From NCBI RefSeq assembly GCF_048269205.1, contig NZ_JBLXJC010000002.1, positions 372,001 through 436,000 of the forward strand: DNA of 64,000 nt, written 5' to 3'. Origin of the DNA: Emcibacter sp048269205 (lineage in GTDB: Bacteria > Pseudomonadota > Alphaproteobacteria > Sphingomonadales > Emcibacteraceae). Every line of letters begins with the position of its first letter. Position 1 is the first letter of the stretch. Below are positions 53,001 through 60,909 of this stretch, in pieces. The notes beneath the pieces were generated by a model that was not told where the DNA came from, did no database searches, and was given only the letters and a program-made list of their open reading frames with translations. The translations under genes and the position numbers were made by a program.

Positions 53001-53601
53001 CGATATCATCGTGCCGGAAGGCAGCATGCTGAACCCCCTGCCGCCAGCCGCAGTGGTGTCCGGCAATGTGGAAACCAGCCAGTGCATCGTCGACAGCCTG
53101 TTCCTGGCGCTCGGCGTCATGGCGGCAAGCCAGGGCACCATGAATAATTTCACCTTCGGCGATGACGAACTGCAATATTACGAGACTATTGCCGGCGGCA
53201 TGGGCGCTACAGCCAAAGGCGACGGCCAAAGCGCGATCCAGACCCATATGACCAATTCACGCCTCACCGACCCGGAGGTGCTGGAATGGCGCTATCCCGT
53301 ACTGCTGGAGGATTTCCATATCCGCCAAGGCAGCGGCGGTAAGGGCGTGCACAAGGGAGGCGACGGCGTGGTGCGGCGGATCAGGTTTTTGCAGGACATG
53401 CAGGCGGCGATCATTTCCAACCATCGCCTGATCCCGCCCCCGGGGGTCAAGGGCGGTGATGCTGGCGCAGCAGGCCTCAACAAAGTGATCCGCGCCGACG
53501 GCACCAAGGAAATCCTCGGCCACGCCGCCGAAACCGACATGCATCCGGGCGACCAGTTCATTATCGAAACCCCCGGCGGCGGGGGATATGGGGAAGGCTA
53601 G
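50014..53601 (+). CDS. 5-oxoprolinase, fused hydantoinase A/B
   Basis: This cytoplasmic ATP-dependent enzyme hydrolyses 5-oxo-L-proline to glutamate. The 1195-residue chain joins the HyuA-like half (residues 1 to about 690; DRGGTFTDIVARDPDG at the N-terminus, MGTTVATNALLERKG, and the GFDMGGTSTDV ATPase-fold motif) to the HyuB-like half (about 695-1195; EQMGAVLENVAHSVNMKERLD, YNGGTHLPDITII, and the C-terminal ETPGGGGYG). The fused layout matches eukaryotic and many proteobacterial oxoprolinases. It is unaccompanied by transporter or DUF genes. It converges with the next gene (6-bp gap). Confidence 0.93.
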   Translation: MSNDTQKWQFWIDRGGTFTDIVARDPDGMTHAKKLLSENPEQYEDAALAGIRLFLGLGPGDKIPAARVKSVKMGTTVATNALLERKGDRTLLLITKGFKDALRIAYQNRPDLFALNVELPELLYERVIEVEERTGADGTLITPLNLSDLEPQLVEAQTSGIHAVAIVSMHGYHYPEHEQQIATLCREAGFTQISMSHEVSPLMKLVSRGDTTVVDAYLTPVLRRYVDRVQEALEGVPLYFMQSSGGLAHADHFQGRDAILSGPAGGIVGAAKTAEQAGHAKIIGFDMGGTSTDVTHYRGEYERSFETKVAGVRMRIPMMHIHTVAAGGGSVLSFDGSRFRVGPSSAGANPGPAAYRRGGPLTVTDCNVLLGRISPDQFPHVFGPEANEPLDREMVVQQFEEMQAEMEAAGLARQSIEDMAEGFLAIAVENMASAIKKISTQKGYDVSGYSLVSFGGAGGQHACLVADRLGMKKVFLHPLAGVLSAYGIGLADLGHISEAALELPLDGEHMLEIEATAEKLAHEAREELTRQGVLDMDCAVTLRVKYRGSDSTIPAPLARLEDIRTSFEERHKQHFGFTSPGKELIVESLCAEATGGGEALGGASFTPAGDIPARTMRKIYIGGKWLEATVLHRDDLRGEKIMGPTVILEELGTNLVPAGWQGELDDHGNLVLERIKELSRTQAIGTGADPVMLEIFNNLFMSIAEQMGAVLENVAHSVNMKERLDFSCALFDTEGNLVANAPHMPVHLGSMGASVQAVIRARTGTMKPGDVYVLNDPYNGGTHLPDITIISPYFGDQAEPLFYLATRGHHADIGGLTPGSMPPLSSSIDQEGILFDNFQLVQDGEFREQDLTRHLKSGPYPARNVSQNIADMKAQIAANEKGVRELDRMIAEFSLPVVKAYMAHVQDNAEEAVRRALDKLSDGSYDYPLDNGAVIRVRVSIDRTARRASVDFTGTSDQLASNFNAPLAICRAAVLYVFRCLVDDDIPMNEGCLKPVDIIVPEGSMLNPLPPAAVVSGNVETSQCIVDSLFLALGVMAASQGTMNNFTFGDDELQYYETIAGGMGATAKGDGQSAIQTHMTNSRLTDPEVLEWRYPVLLEDFHIRQGSGGKGVHKGGDGVVRRIRFLQDMQAAIISNHRLIPPPGVKGGDAGAAGLNKVIRADGTKEILGHAAETDMHPGDQFIIETPGGGGYGEG

Positions 53602-53607
53602 AACCGA

Positions 53608-54141
53608 CTACGGCAGGAACCGGTAATGGCCGGTGATGGCCTGTGCACCAAGCACATCCTCCACTTCCGGGCCGTTTTCCGCGTCATGGACCACCATGGG
53701 CGTGCCGTCAGCGGATGTATCGGCTATAACAATGCCGATGTGAGTGTGATTGCCGGAGACTGTCCAGGTTACCAGGTCGCCGGGCTCATAATTACCGGCT
53801 GACAGTTCAAAACCATTGCGTTTGAAATAGGTGGCAAGACTGGTGACTTTACGCTCCTCAACCCCGGTGGCGGCAAAACCCCAGTCGTCGGGATAGTCAC
53901 CCCGGGCCTGTTCCTTGTCCGTCTGCACCAGTTGTTCAAGGTCGATGCCCTGGGCCTGATAGGCATGAATCACCAGTTCGCTGCAGGCACCTGCATGGCC
54001 CAATGCCTCCTGGGTTGAATAGGCGACCTGGCTTTGCGATGCCCCAGAATCCTCAGCAGCACCGAGGGCCCGGGCGGAACCGGACATACCGATCATCGCC
54101 GCGACAGACATTGACAGACACAAGAGGGATTTCACCTGCAT
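53608..54141 (-). CDS. DUF1287 secreted protein
   Basis: This 177-residue protein has a signal peptide (ending near GSARA) and a DUF1287 domain. Characteristic blocks are CSELVIHAYQAQGIDLEQLV, DYPDDWGFA, GNYEPGDLVTWTV and HTHIGIVIAD. The Cys-His pattern suggests an NlpC/P60-like fold, possibly a periplasmic peptidase or amidase, which has not been shown. It converges with oxoprolinase and is divergent from the amidohydrolase gene. Confidence 0.8.
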   Translation of the reverse strand: MQVKSLLCLSMSVAAMIGMSGSARALGAAEDSGASQSQVAYSTQEALGHAGACSELVIHAYQAQGIDLEQLVQTDKEQARGDYPDDWGFAATGVEERKVTSLATYFKRNGFELSAGNYEPGDLVTWTVSGNHTHIGIVIADTSADGTPMVVHDAENGPEVEDVLGAQAITGHYRFLP

Positions 54142-54300
54142 TTCACTATTCTCCCTTATACTCCCGATTTCTTTTTTTTAAATTTGTATGACATTCTGCC
54201 CTTTCCGGACAGAAGAATCAAGATTTTACGATCTTTCCCGTCCCGAAAAAGCATGCTAGGGTTGCCCGAAACAAGAAAATTTCACTCCAGGGGATCGGAA

Positions 54301-55608
54301 ATGAAAAGCATAAAAACACTCGCGGGGGCGCTTGCTCTCGTTCTTCTCACATCATTCAATGCACTTGCCAAAGACAGCTACCGGATCATCCACGCAGGCA
54401 AATTGCTGGCGGATACCAGGGAAAATGTCAAAAACGAACAGACCATCCTGATTAGAAACGACCTGATTGCCGCCGTGCGCAACGGTTACCTGACCGCTGC
54501 CGATTTTGACGGCGTGGAAAAGGCGGAAATCATTGACCTGAAGACCAGGTTCGTGATGCCGGGCATGATCGACAGCCACACCCATGTTACCGGCGAACTG
54601 GGCAAGGCCAACCTGCTTGAGGAAGTGACCAACACGGAAGCCGACGGCGCCATTCATGGGGTGCTCTATTTAAGGCGCATCCTGGCGGCGGGTTTTACCA
54701 CCGTTCGTAATGTGGGCGGCCCCCGGAACGGCATTTTTGCGCTCCGGGACGGCATTAACGATGGGTACATTGACGGCCCGCGCATCCTGGCCGCAGGCTA
54801 TACCATCTCCCCCCTTGGCGGGCACGGGGATTCAAACGGATTCCGGGAAGGCGTACTACACCCCAGCAGCGCCATCTGCAACGGTGCTGATGATTGCCGC
54901 CGGGCCGTCCGCCAGCAGATTAAATTCGGCGCCGACGTAATCAAATATGTGGCCACCGGCGGGGTGCTCAGCAACATTGCTGCCGGCACAGGCCAGCAGT
55001 TCACCGATGAGGAACAGAAGGCCATTGTCGAGACTGCCCACAGTATGGGCCGCAAGGTGGCCGCTCATGCCCATGGCACCGGTGGCATCAATGCGGCGCT
55101 CCGGGCCGGAGTCGACAGTATCGAACACGGCACCTACCTGGATAAGGAAAGCATCAAGCTGTTCCGCAAGTCCGGCGCTTATCATGTACCGACCATACTC
55201 GCTGGCATTACGGTCAAGGAAATGGCGGAAAACACCGACGAACTGACCGCCGCCCAGAAGAAAAAGGCGCTGCAGGTGGGGCCAGCCATCATGGATGCCC
55301 TGACCAGGTCCTACAAAGGCGGGGTAAAGATCGCCTTCGGCACCGACAGCGGGGTGAGCCGCCACGGCGTCAACGGCCGGGAGCTTGAGCTTATGGTCGA
55401 GGCTGGTTTGCCGATACAGGCGGTACTGATCACCGCCACCGTCAATGCGGCCGATTTGCTGGGTATTTCTGACATAACCGGGGTGATCCGGGAAGGCATG
55501 AGCGCCGATATCATTGCTGCCGATGGCAATCCGCTGGAAAATATTTCTACCCTGAAAAAGCCTGTCTTTGTCATGGCCCGGGGCAAGGTCTTTACGGGAG
55601 GGGAGTAG
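54301..55608 (+). CDS. secreted amidohydrolase (imidazolonepropionase-like)
   Basis: This metal-dependent hydrolase of the amidohydrolase superfamily (435 residues) has metal ligands in the expected places: H93 and H95 in GMIDSHTHVTG, the bridging lysine in DVIKYVATGG, histidines in AAHAHGTGG and SIEHGTYL, and an aspartate in AFGTDSGVSRHG. A Sec signal peptide (residues 1-23) makes it periplasmic. The closest family is the Xaa-Pro or Xaa-Arg dipeptidase group; the substrate is inferred only. Start at 54301 has GGGGATC upstream; the longer frame does not. Confidence 0.88.
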   Translation: MKSIKTLAGALALVLLTSFNALAKDSYRIIHAGKLLADTRENVKNEQTILIRNDLIAAVRNGYLTAADFDGVEKAEIIDLKTRFVMPGMIDSHTHVTGELGKANLLEEVTNTEADGAIHGVLYLRRILAAGFTTVRNVGGPRNGIFALRDGINDGYIDGPRILAAGYTISPLGGHGDSNGFREGVLHPSSAICNGADDCRRAVRQQIKFGADVIKYVATGGVLSNIAAGTGQQFTDEEQKAIVETAHSMGRKVAAHAHGTGGINAALRAGVDSIEHGTYLDKESIKLFRKSGAYHVPTILAGITVKEMAENTDELTAAQKKKALQVGPAIMDALTRSYKGGVKIAFGTDSGVSRHGVNGRELELMVEAGLPIQAVLITATVNAADLLGISDITGVIREGMSADIIAADGNPLENISTLKKPVFVMARGKVFTGGE

Positions 55609-55612
55609 AAAG

Positions 55613-55939
55613 ATGCCGCCGAAACCACCCTATTATGCCGTGATTTTCACCAGTCGCCGCTCACTGGAAGACGACGAAGGCTATGCCAAAATGGCGGAAG
55701 CCATGGAGGAACAGGCCCGGAAACAGCCCGGCTTTCTGGGGATTGAAAGCGCGCGCGACCCGGAAACCCGGTTTGGCATCACCGTCTCCTATTGGAAAAA
55801 CGAAGACTCTGTAAAAGACTGGAAGGAAGTCACCAGTCACAAACTTGCCCAGAAACTGGGGCGGGAAAAATGGTATGAAAGCTATACCACCCATGTGGCA
55901 AAGGTGGAACGGTCCTATGGCTTCGGTGATGAGGGTTAG
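55613..55939 (+). CDS. antibiotic biosynthesis monooxygenase (ABM) domain protein
   Basis: This 108-residue protein has one dimeric alpha/beta-barrel ABM domain; the YYAVIFTSRRS strand, a helix with MAEAMEEQARKQPGFLGIE, and the ITVSYWKNEDSVKDWK motif are typical. Such proteins act as small oxygenases or haem-binding enzymes; the reaction here is not known. It starts 4 bp after the amidohydrolase stop, with GGGAG before the ATG, so the two are co-transcribed. It converges with the next gene (9-bp gap). Confidence 0.88.
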   Translation: MPPKPPYYAVIFTSRRSLEDDEGYAKMAEAMEEQARKQPGFLGIESARDPETRFGITVSYWKNEDSVKDWKEVTSHKLAQKLGREKWYESYTTHVAKVERSYGFGDEG

Positions 55940-55948
55940 AAACTGCGC

Positions 55949-56569
55949 CTAGAAGGGCCAGAGCCAGAAACCTGAATCGAGATCGTCCTCGCAGCTTTTG
56001 AGCTGTGCGGCATAGGTTTTCGCATTGCGCTCCACCTTGCGGGCCACCTTGACCAGCCAGCCTTTCTTTTTATATGTGCCCCTCTTCCAGCCGCCGTGGC
56101 CCTCGTGATAGGCCAGATACTGGTTGTAGGCATCCCATTTGGAGATGCCCAGGGTCCGCTGGGTCACATTGGTGTACCAGCCGACAAAATCCACCGCATC
56201 GCCGAAATCGTCGCGGCTCGCACCCCTGTTGCCGGTTTTCTGTTTATACCAGTCCCAGGTGCCGTCCTTGACCTGGGCATAGCCGTAGGCAGAGGATTTG
56301 CGCCCCCAGGGGATAATGCCGAGGATATAGTTGCGTTCTGTCTTGGCGTCATGCTTGAAACTGGATTCCTGGCGGATAATGGCCAGTTGCACATGAATCG
56401 GCGTGCCATAGCGCTTGCGGGAGGCCTTGGTGGCCTTGTACCAGCTGCTTTTTTCCCGGAATATCTCGCAACTATTGGCCACATTGCGCGGCGGCGTGGT
56501 GGAACAGCCCGCCACCGTCATCAGAACCAGAGCCGCTAATATAATCCTGATCAATGCCAAATTCTCCAT
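55949..56569 (-). CDS. lytic transglycosylase lipoprotein, SLT domain
   Basis: This enzyme cleaves peptidoglycan glycan strands. The 206-residue protein has a signal peptide and lipobox LMTVAGC, then an SLT domain with catalytic glutamate in IIRQESSF, a GYAQVKDGTWD block and YLAYHEGHGGW. Length and form match small lipoprotein transglycosylases of alphaproteobacteria. A TTG-start extension upstream (to 56605) cannot be excluded, because the ribosome site GGGGGAG lies 17 nt before the ATG at 56569. Confidence 0.88.
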   Translation of the reverse strand: MENLALIRIILAALVLMTVAGCSTTPPRNVANSCEIFREKSSWYKATKASRKRYGTPIHVQLAIIRQESSFKHDAKTERNYILGIIPWGRKSSAYGYAQVKDGTWDWYKQKTGNRGASRDDFGDAVDFVGWYTNVTQRTLGISKWDAYNQYLAYHEGHGGWKRGTYKKKGWLVKVARKVERNAKTYAAQLKSCEDDLDSGFWLWPF

Positions 56570-56655
56570 GTCCCCCAAATTAACAATCTCCCCCCAAAGA
56601 ATCAAAAGAACATGGCGCTGTCAAGGCATAGGGGCCCGGAAAACCGTGAAACCGC

Positions 56656-56687
56656 AAAAATGCCGGTCTCCCGAGCAGGAAACCGGC
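56656..56687 (-). terminator. putative terminator after hsp20
   Basis: GCCGGT and ACCGGC (56662-56667 and 56682-56687) form a stem with a 14-nt loop, followed by a T run on the minus strand, 55 bp beyond the hsp20 stop. Confidence 0.55.
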
Positions 56688-56741
56688 TAAAGTCTGTTTT
56701 CTTTTCTGTCCCGGCCGTTTCAGGCGAGAAACAACAGTTTC

Positions 56742-57242
56742 TTAACGGGACTTGATATCGATGGTGCGTTTTTCAGGTTCCTGGACCTCTGTTTTCGGCA
56801 GCACGATGGTCATCACACCCTTGTGGAAATCCGCATGGATGGCGTCCGGGTCCACATTGGACGGCAGGGTAAAGGAACGCTGGAAAGAACCGTAACTGCG
56901 TTCCGTCAGATGGTAGTCCGTTTTCTTTTCTTCCCGTTCTTCTTTCTTTTCCCCCTTGAGGGTCAGCACATTGTCCTTGAGGCTGAGCACCACATCCTTT
57001 TCCTCAAGTCCGGGAAGCTCGATGGAAATTTCGAAGGATTCGTCGGTTTCGGTGATGTCCGTGCTCGGATTAAGGGAAAACTTGCCCACATTCAGCGGGC
57101 GATGAAAGAAAGTTCCCCAGCCCCGGCCATAGTCGCCGAAAAGCTGGTCAATATCCCGGCGCAGGCTGGTCAGGGGATGAAAAAAAGAAGACTCTTCCGG
57201 GCTACTCTCCGGCACTTTGGTTTCGGTCACTTTGTCGGTCAT
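56742..57242 (-). CDS. small heat-shock protein Hsp20/IbpA family
   Basis: This ATP-independent holdase has 166 residues. The alpha-crystallin domain spans about 60-155 and includes FEISIELPGLEEKDVVLSL, VLTLKGEKKEE, and the hallmark GSFQRSFTLPSNVDPDAIHA; the C-terminal I-x-I-like element follows. The N-terminal FFHPLTSLRRDIDQLF segment is typical of class A Hsp20. The ATG at 57242 follows GGAGG; a TTG two codons upstream is less likely. Confidence 0.92.
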   Translation of the reverse strand: MTDKVTETKVPESSPEESSFFHPLTSLRRDIDQLFGDYGRGWGTFFHRPLNVGKFSLNPSTDITETDESFEISIELPGLEEKDVVLSLKDNVLTLKGEKKEEREEKKTDYHLTERSYGSFQRSFTLPSNVDPDAIHADFHKGVMTIVLPKTEVQEPEKRTIDIKSR

Positions 57243-57362
57243 TTGCAACCTCCTTGCCTTAAGTTGATAAGCAGACGGAGTCTATCATCTGCGGGCAAGG
57301 CGTGCATTGACGGGGGTCAAATTTTTAATTTTATTTTTGCCCAATCAATAATGCTATTCAAG

Positions 57363-57956
57363 CTAACCGGACCGAGCAACAATTTTAATAACCTCGTTCA
57401 GATAGGACATTGCCGCCTGGGCTGTTTCCGGACTTTCTGTTTCCTCCTTAAAAGCCTTTCCAAAAGTTGCCTTTCTTATGACAAGTTTAACCCCGTGGCC
57501 AATTCCGCCGAATATCTTCTTCACGAATTTTTCAAGACTCGATTTGACTTCATGAGCGCTCTCGAGCGTATCCTCAAACTCATCACTCTCAAACGCGGTT
57601 TCGCTTAAATCTCCCACAGAAATTTTATCCATCCTATCAGCAACATAAGACATTTCATGAGTCAACCAGATCACTTCTGCACTTCTCTTCTCTTCATAAA
57701 AAACAATGTACTGCTGCAGTCGGCTCTGTAAAAAATACAGAAAAACGTGATCAGTTATAAAACCAGTCGCCTGGCCAACGTCCTGCCGAATAAGCTCTTC
57801 ATGTTTCCCCTGGCCCTCAAGGCGTCCACACATCAACCGTTCCAAAGTTGTAAAGAATTTCTGCCAATATGCAGCAAATTCCACAACCACTGGACTAAAA
57901 GGCGCGATTTCCTGAGGCTCTGAAGGTTGTCTAACGGTGTCATACCCTGGACTCAT
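57363..57956 (-). CDS. hypothetical protein
   Basis: This 197-residue protein has no family that I recognise. It is mostly helical and acidic with no signal peptide or membrane segment. The middle region (AYWQKFFTTLERLMCGRL; ITDHVFLYFLQSRLQQYIVFYEEKRSAE) is aromatic- and helix-rich, and the C-terminus is basic/amphipathic (SSLEKFVKKIFGGIGHGVKLV). GGAGG lies just before the ATG. Codon use is more AT-rich than neighbouring genes, hinting at later acquisition. It stands alone between hsp20 and the ATP-synthase genes. Confidence 0.6.
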   Translation of the reverse strand: MSPGYDTVRQPSEPQEIAPFSPVVVEFAAYWQKFFTTLERLMCGRLEGQGKHEELIRQDVGQATGFITDHVFLYFLQSRLQQYIVFYEEKRSAEVIWLTHEMSYVADRMDKISVGDLSETAFESDEFEDTLESAHEVKSSLEKFVKKIFGGIGHGVKLVIRKATFGKAFKEETESPETAQAAMSYLNEVIKIVARSG

Positions 57957-58068
57957 TATCACCTCCCAATAAATTGGTTTCTGGAATCACAAGATAATAC
58001 CACCTTCAAGGGTGCATTGAATAAAAATACGCCTTTAAAGAAACGCTCCCATCAGACATCACCATAAA

Positions 58069-58102
58069 AAAAACCGGAAAGCCCAAAGACCTTCCGGTTT
58101 TT
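58069..58102 (-). terminator. Rho-independent terminator of the atp F0 operon
   Basis: 11-bp arms (58069-58079 and 58092-58102) with further T residues beyond on the minus strand, 34 bp after the b-subunit stop. Good consensus form. Confidence 0.88.
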
Positions 58103-58135
58103 CAAATTTTCTTTATGAAGGCTAAGGCAGTGGCC

Positions 58136-58696
58136 TTAGTGCACCCGTTTGTCCAGACCCTCGATGCTTTCTTTCAGAAGCGCATCCTGGTCTTTCTTTT
58201 TCAGGTTTTGCGCAATCAGCTGGCGAGCAGCGGAAGTCGCCACATCGGCAGCCAGACGCTGGATTTCCTTAACGGCACCGGCTTCCATCTGCTGGATTTT
58301 CTGACCGGCCAGACGAGTCCGGCGATCAATCATATCCTCGATATGCTGACGGGATTCCTCGGTCAGGATCTTTGCCTCAGCTTCGGCATTGGCCAGAAGA
58401 TCAGCAGCTGTTTTTTCAGCTTCATGCTGGTCCCGCTGATATTTGGCCAGCAGGGCAGACGCCTCTTCCCTCAGGGTGCGGGCATTATCCAGCTCTGCCT
58501 CGATGGCCTGGGATTTTTCATCCAGCATCCTGGCAAAGATTTTATGCACGCCTTTCCACACTATCAGAACAAAGAACACAGCCACCGCAGCATCCACCCA
58601 TACGGAAGGATCCTGATACCAATGCGCATAACCGCCATGAGCGTCGCCATGGGCCTGCTCGGTAGCATGCTCAAGTTCGTTTACAGGATCAGCCAT
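58136..58696 (-). CDS. atpF: ATP synthase F0 subunit b
   Basis: This peripheral-stalk subunit links F0 to F1. The 186-residue protein has one N-terminal membrane segment (about 29-48, VWVDAAVAVFFVLIVWKGV) and a long charged coiled-coil rich in A, E, K and Q. It is the last gene of the cluster and overlaps b' by 8 nt. Together with b' it makes the heterodimeric stalk found in alphaproteobacteria. Confidence 0.92.
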   Translation of the reverse strand: MADPVNELEHATEQAHGDAHGGYAHWYQDPSVWVDAAVAVFFVLIVWKGVHKIFARMLDEKSQAIEAELDNARTLREEASALLAKYQRDQHEAEKTAADLLANAEAEAKILTEESRQHIEDMIDRRTRLAGQKIQQMEAGAVKEIQRLAADVATSAARQLIAQNLKKKDQDALLKESIEGLDKRVH

Positions 58697-59198
58697 TTGC
58701 CTTCTCCTTCACAGCCATGGCAAGCTTGCCTTCAACTGTCTTGCTGACGGCAGCATCGTCAAGTTCCAGTTTGGCGACGCGGCTGAGGATATCCTTGCAG
58801 AGATCTGCAGAAACGGCACGTACATCATCCAGGGCTTTTTCCTTGGCAGCACGGACACGATCGGCCGCTTCATCCGCCTCGGCATTGAGCTTCTGGCTCA
58901 GTTCGTTGTATTTCGCTTCAACCTCGAGCTTGATTGCCTCCCGCCGGGAAGCAATCGTTGCCGTGGCGTTTGCCCGGGCTTCCTGCAACGCCTTTTCATA
59001 GGCGATGCGGGCTTCCTCTGCCTCACGCTGCAGCTTTTCAGCCTCTTCCAGATCGTTGGCAATGCGGTTCTGGCGTTTTTCCAGAACGTCGGAGACCTTG
59101 GGCACGACGCTGTAGTACATAATCAGGTACAGCACCGCGAACACGATCGCCAGCCAGAAAATCTGCGGGGCAAATACTGCCGGATCTAATTGTGGCAT
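58689..59198 (-). CDS. atpG: ATP synthase F0 subunit b'
   Basis: The 169-residue b' subunit has an N-terminal membrane helix (IFWLAIVFAVLYLIMYYSVVP) and the alphaproteobacterial start MPQLDPAVFAPQIFWLAI. The rest is a coiled-coil (LEEAEKLQREAEEARIAYEKAL). It lies between the c subunit and b. The name atpG is used here for b', not for the F1 gamma subunit. Confidence 0.93.
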   Translation of the reverse strand: MPQLDPAVFAPQIFWLAIVFAVLYLIMYYSVVPKVSDVLEKRQNRIANDLEEAEKLQREAEEARIAYEKALQEARANATATIASRREAIKLEVEAKYNELSQKLNAEADEAADRVRAAKEKALDDVRAVSADLCKDILSRVAKLELDDAAVSKTVEGKLAMAVKEKANG

Positions 59199-59269
59199 TG
59201 TCTTCTCTCCTTGATCCTTTTTGCGGGATCAGGCCTGTTTGTATTTAACCGGTTTGGTGTTGGTATCGG

Positions 59270-59494
59270 TTATACGAACAGGATGATGAAGGCAATAACC
59301 AGACCGAACAGACCGGTCGCTTCAGCAAGCGCAAAGCCCAGCATGGCCTGACCGAAAACCGGGCCGGCAGCGGAGGGGTTGCGGATGGCTGCGGAAACAT
59401 AGTTACCGAAAATTGTACCGATACCGATACCTGCACCAATCAGAGCAGAACAAGCCAGACCGGCACCAATCATTTTTGCAGCTTCGACTTCCAT
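59270..59494 (-). CDS. atpE: ATP synthase F0 subunit c
   Basis: This proton-carrying ring subunit has 74 residues in two membrane helices joined by the RNP loop (AAIRNPSAAG). The essential acidic residue is E58 in LGFALAEATGLFG. The GIGIGTIFGN stretch gives the glycine-rich packing of helix 1. No Na+-type ligand pattern is obvious, so a proton enzyme is most likely. Confidence 0.97.
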   Translation of the reverse strand: MEVEAAKMIGAGLACSALIGAGIGIGTIFGNYVSAAIRNPSAAGPVFGQAMLGFALAEATGLFGLVIAFIILFV

Positions 59495-59550
59495 TTTAAA
59501 TTCCTTTTATTTTCACAAATTAAACCAAATTACAAATTTCAACATGTGCC

Positions 59551-60318
59551 CTAGTGCATATGCAGGGCGTCATTCAGGTAGATACAGGTCAGAACCGCGA
59601 ACACATAGGCCTGCAGACAGGCGACCAGCAGTTCCAGACCGGTCAGGATCACAATGAAGGAGAACGGCACCAGGCCGGCAACCCCCAGTACGCCGCCAAG
59701 GGCGCCGAGGCTGACCACAAAGCCGCCAAATACTTTCAGCATGGTGTGTCCGGCCACCATATTGGCGAACAGACGAACAGACAGGCTGATGGGACGTGAG
59801 AGATAGGAAACAATCTCGATCACGATCAGAAGCGGAAGCAGCGCCAGCGGTGCGTCACCCGGTACGAAAAACTTCAGGAAACCAATGCCGTGCTTGATAA
59901 AACCGATGATGGTTACACCGATGAAAACAAACAGGGCCATGGCGAAGGTCACGGCAATATGGCTGGTGACCGTAAAGATATGCAGCCCGGGTACGATATG
60001 CGACAGGGGCAGCATGCCGATCAGGTTGGCGAAAAGGATAAACATGAACAGGGTCAGCACGAAGGGGAAATAACGGCGTCCTTCGGCGCCGGCGGTGTCA
60101 TTGATCATCTTGGCGATGAATTCGTAACACATTTCCACCATCACCTGCCAGCGTCCCGGTACCATGGAAGCCTGACGCATCCCGCCCAGCATGAACAGGC
60201 TGACCAGAACCAGCGTCACAACCATGAAAAGAGAGGAGTTGGTGAAAGAAACGTTATAACCGGCGAGTTCCAGCGGAACCATTTCCTGGATTTCAAATTG
60301 CGAGAGCGGGCTGGCCAC
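59551..60318 (-). CDS. atpB: ATP synthase F0 subunit a
   Basis: This is the stator channel subunit of F0. The 255-residue protein has six membrane segments and the conserved essential arginine in LSVRLFANMVAGH, plus the ELLVACLQAYVFAVLTCIYLNDALH ending. It lies between atpI and atpE. Confidence 0.96.
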   Translation of the reverse strand: MASPLSQFEIQEMVPLELAGYNVSFTNSSLFMVVTLVLVSLFMLGGMRQASMVPGRWQVMVEMCYEFIAKMINDTAGAEGRRYFPFVLTLFMFILFANLIGMLPLSHIVPGLHIFTVTSHIAVTFAMALFVFIGVTIIGFIKHGIGFLKFFVPGDAPLALLPLLIVIEIVSYLSRPISLSVRLFANMVAGHTMLKVFGGFVVSLGALGGVLGVAGLVPFSFIVILTGLELLVACLQAYVFAVLTCIYLNDALHMH

Positions 60319-60351
60319 TTTTTACTTCCTCTTCACAGGCTGACTAGCAAG

Positions 60352-60705
60352 CTAATCAGTTTTTTCACTTTCATGCCCGGCGCCCACCTTATGCAGATCC
60401 TGCTGCAATTTTTTGGCCGCCCTGAGCACATTCATAATCCCGGTCGCAATGCCGAGAAATAAAAACACAATCAAAAGCCAGGGACCGGTACCCAGCCATT
60501 CGTCCAGAAACAGGCCGAGCAGCAGTCCCATCACCAGCCCGGCAATTAGCTCAGAAACAAGCCGGACTGCCGAACCATAAGCGCTTGCTTTTCCGGGGCC
60601 TTGGGACTCTTTGCTTTCGCGAGCCTTTTTGGCCTCCTGCAAGCGGGTGCCCAGGTCTTTCAGAAGCTGATGCCGGTTTTCTGACTGCGGATCTTCGTCA
60701 GACAC
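60352..60705 (-). CDS. atpI: ATP synthase accessory protein AtpI
   Basis: This 117-residue membrane protein (two helices, about 46-97: LVSELIAGLVMGLLLGLFLDEWLG and LLIVFLFLGIATGIM) is of the AtpI type that assists c-ring assembly. The N-terminal 40 residues are charged and probably cytoplasmic. It is the first gene of the atpIBEGF cluster. The 204-bp region 60706-60909 upstream holds no gene that I can support and likely carries the promoter. Confidence 0.88.
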   Translation of the reverse strand: MSDEDPQSENRHQLLKDLGTRLQEAKKARESKESQGPGKASAYGSAVRLVSELIAGLVMGLLLGLFLDEWLGTGPWLLIVFLFLGIATGIMNVLRAAKKLQQDLHKVGAGHESEKTD

Positions 60706-60909
60706 GGGGCAACCCCTCCTTAAAAACCGGACGAAGGACAGGCCTCCGTCCGCACCCGTAAAATTGACAGCAACATAGTTTCTGGCCCCTTACCTGTCAA
60801 GTTACAAAAAACGGACATTTATACCCTGAGTGGACATATACAAGCCGTTGGAATGAAAGGATTTTCCAAGTCACAATTTTTCGGGGAGATTTCCGCGAAA
60901 AAAAATATT

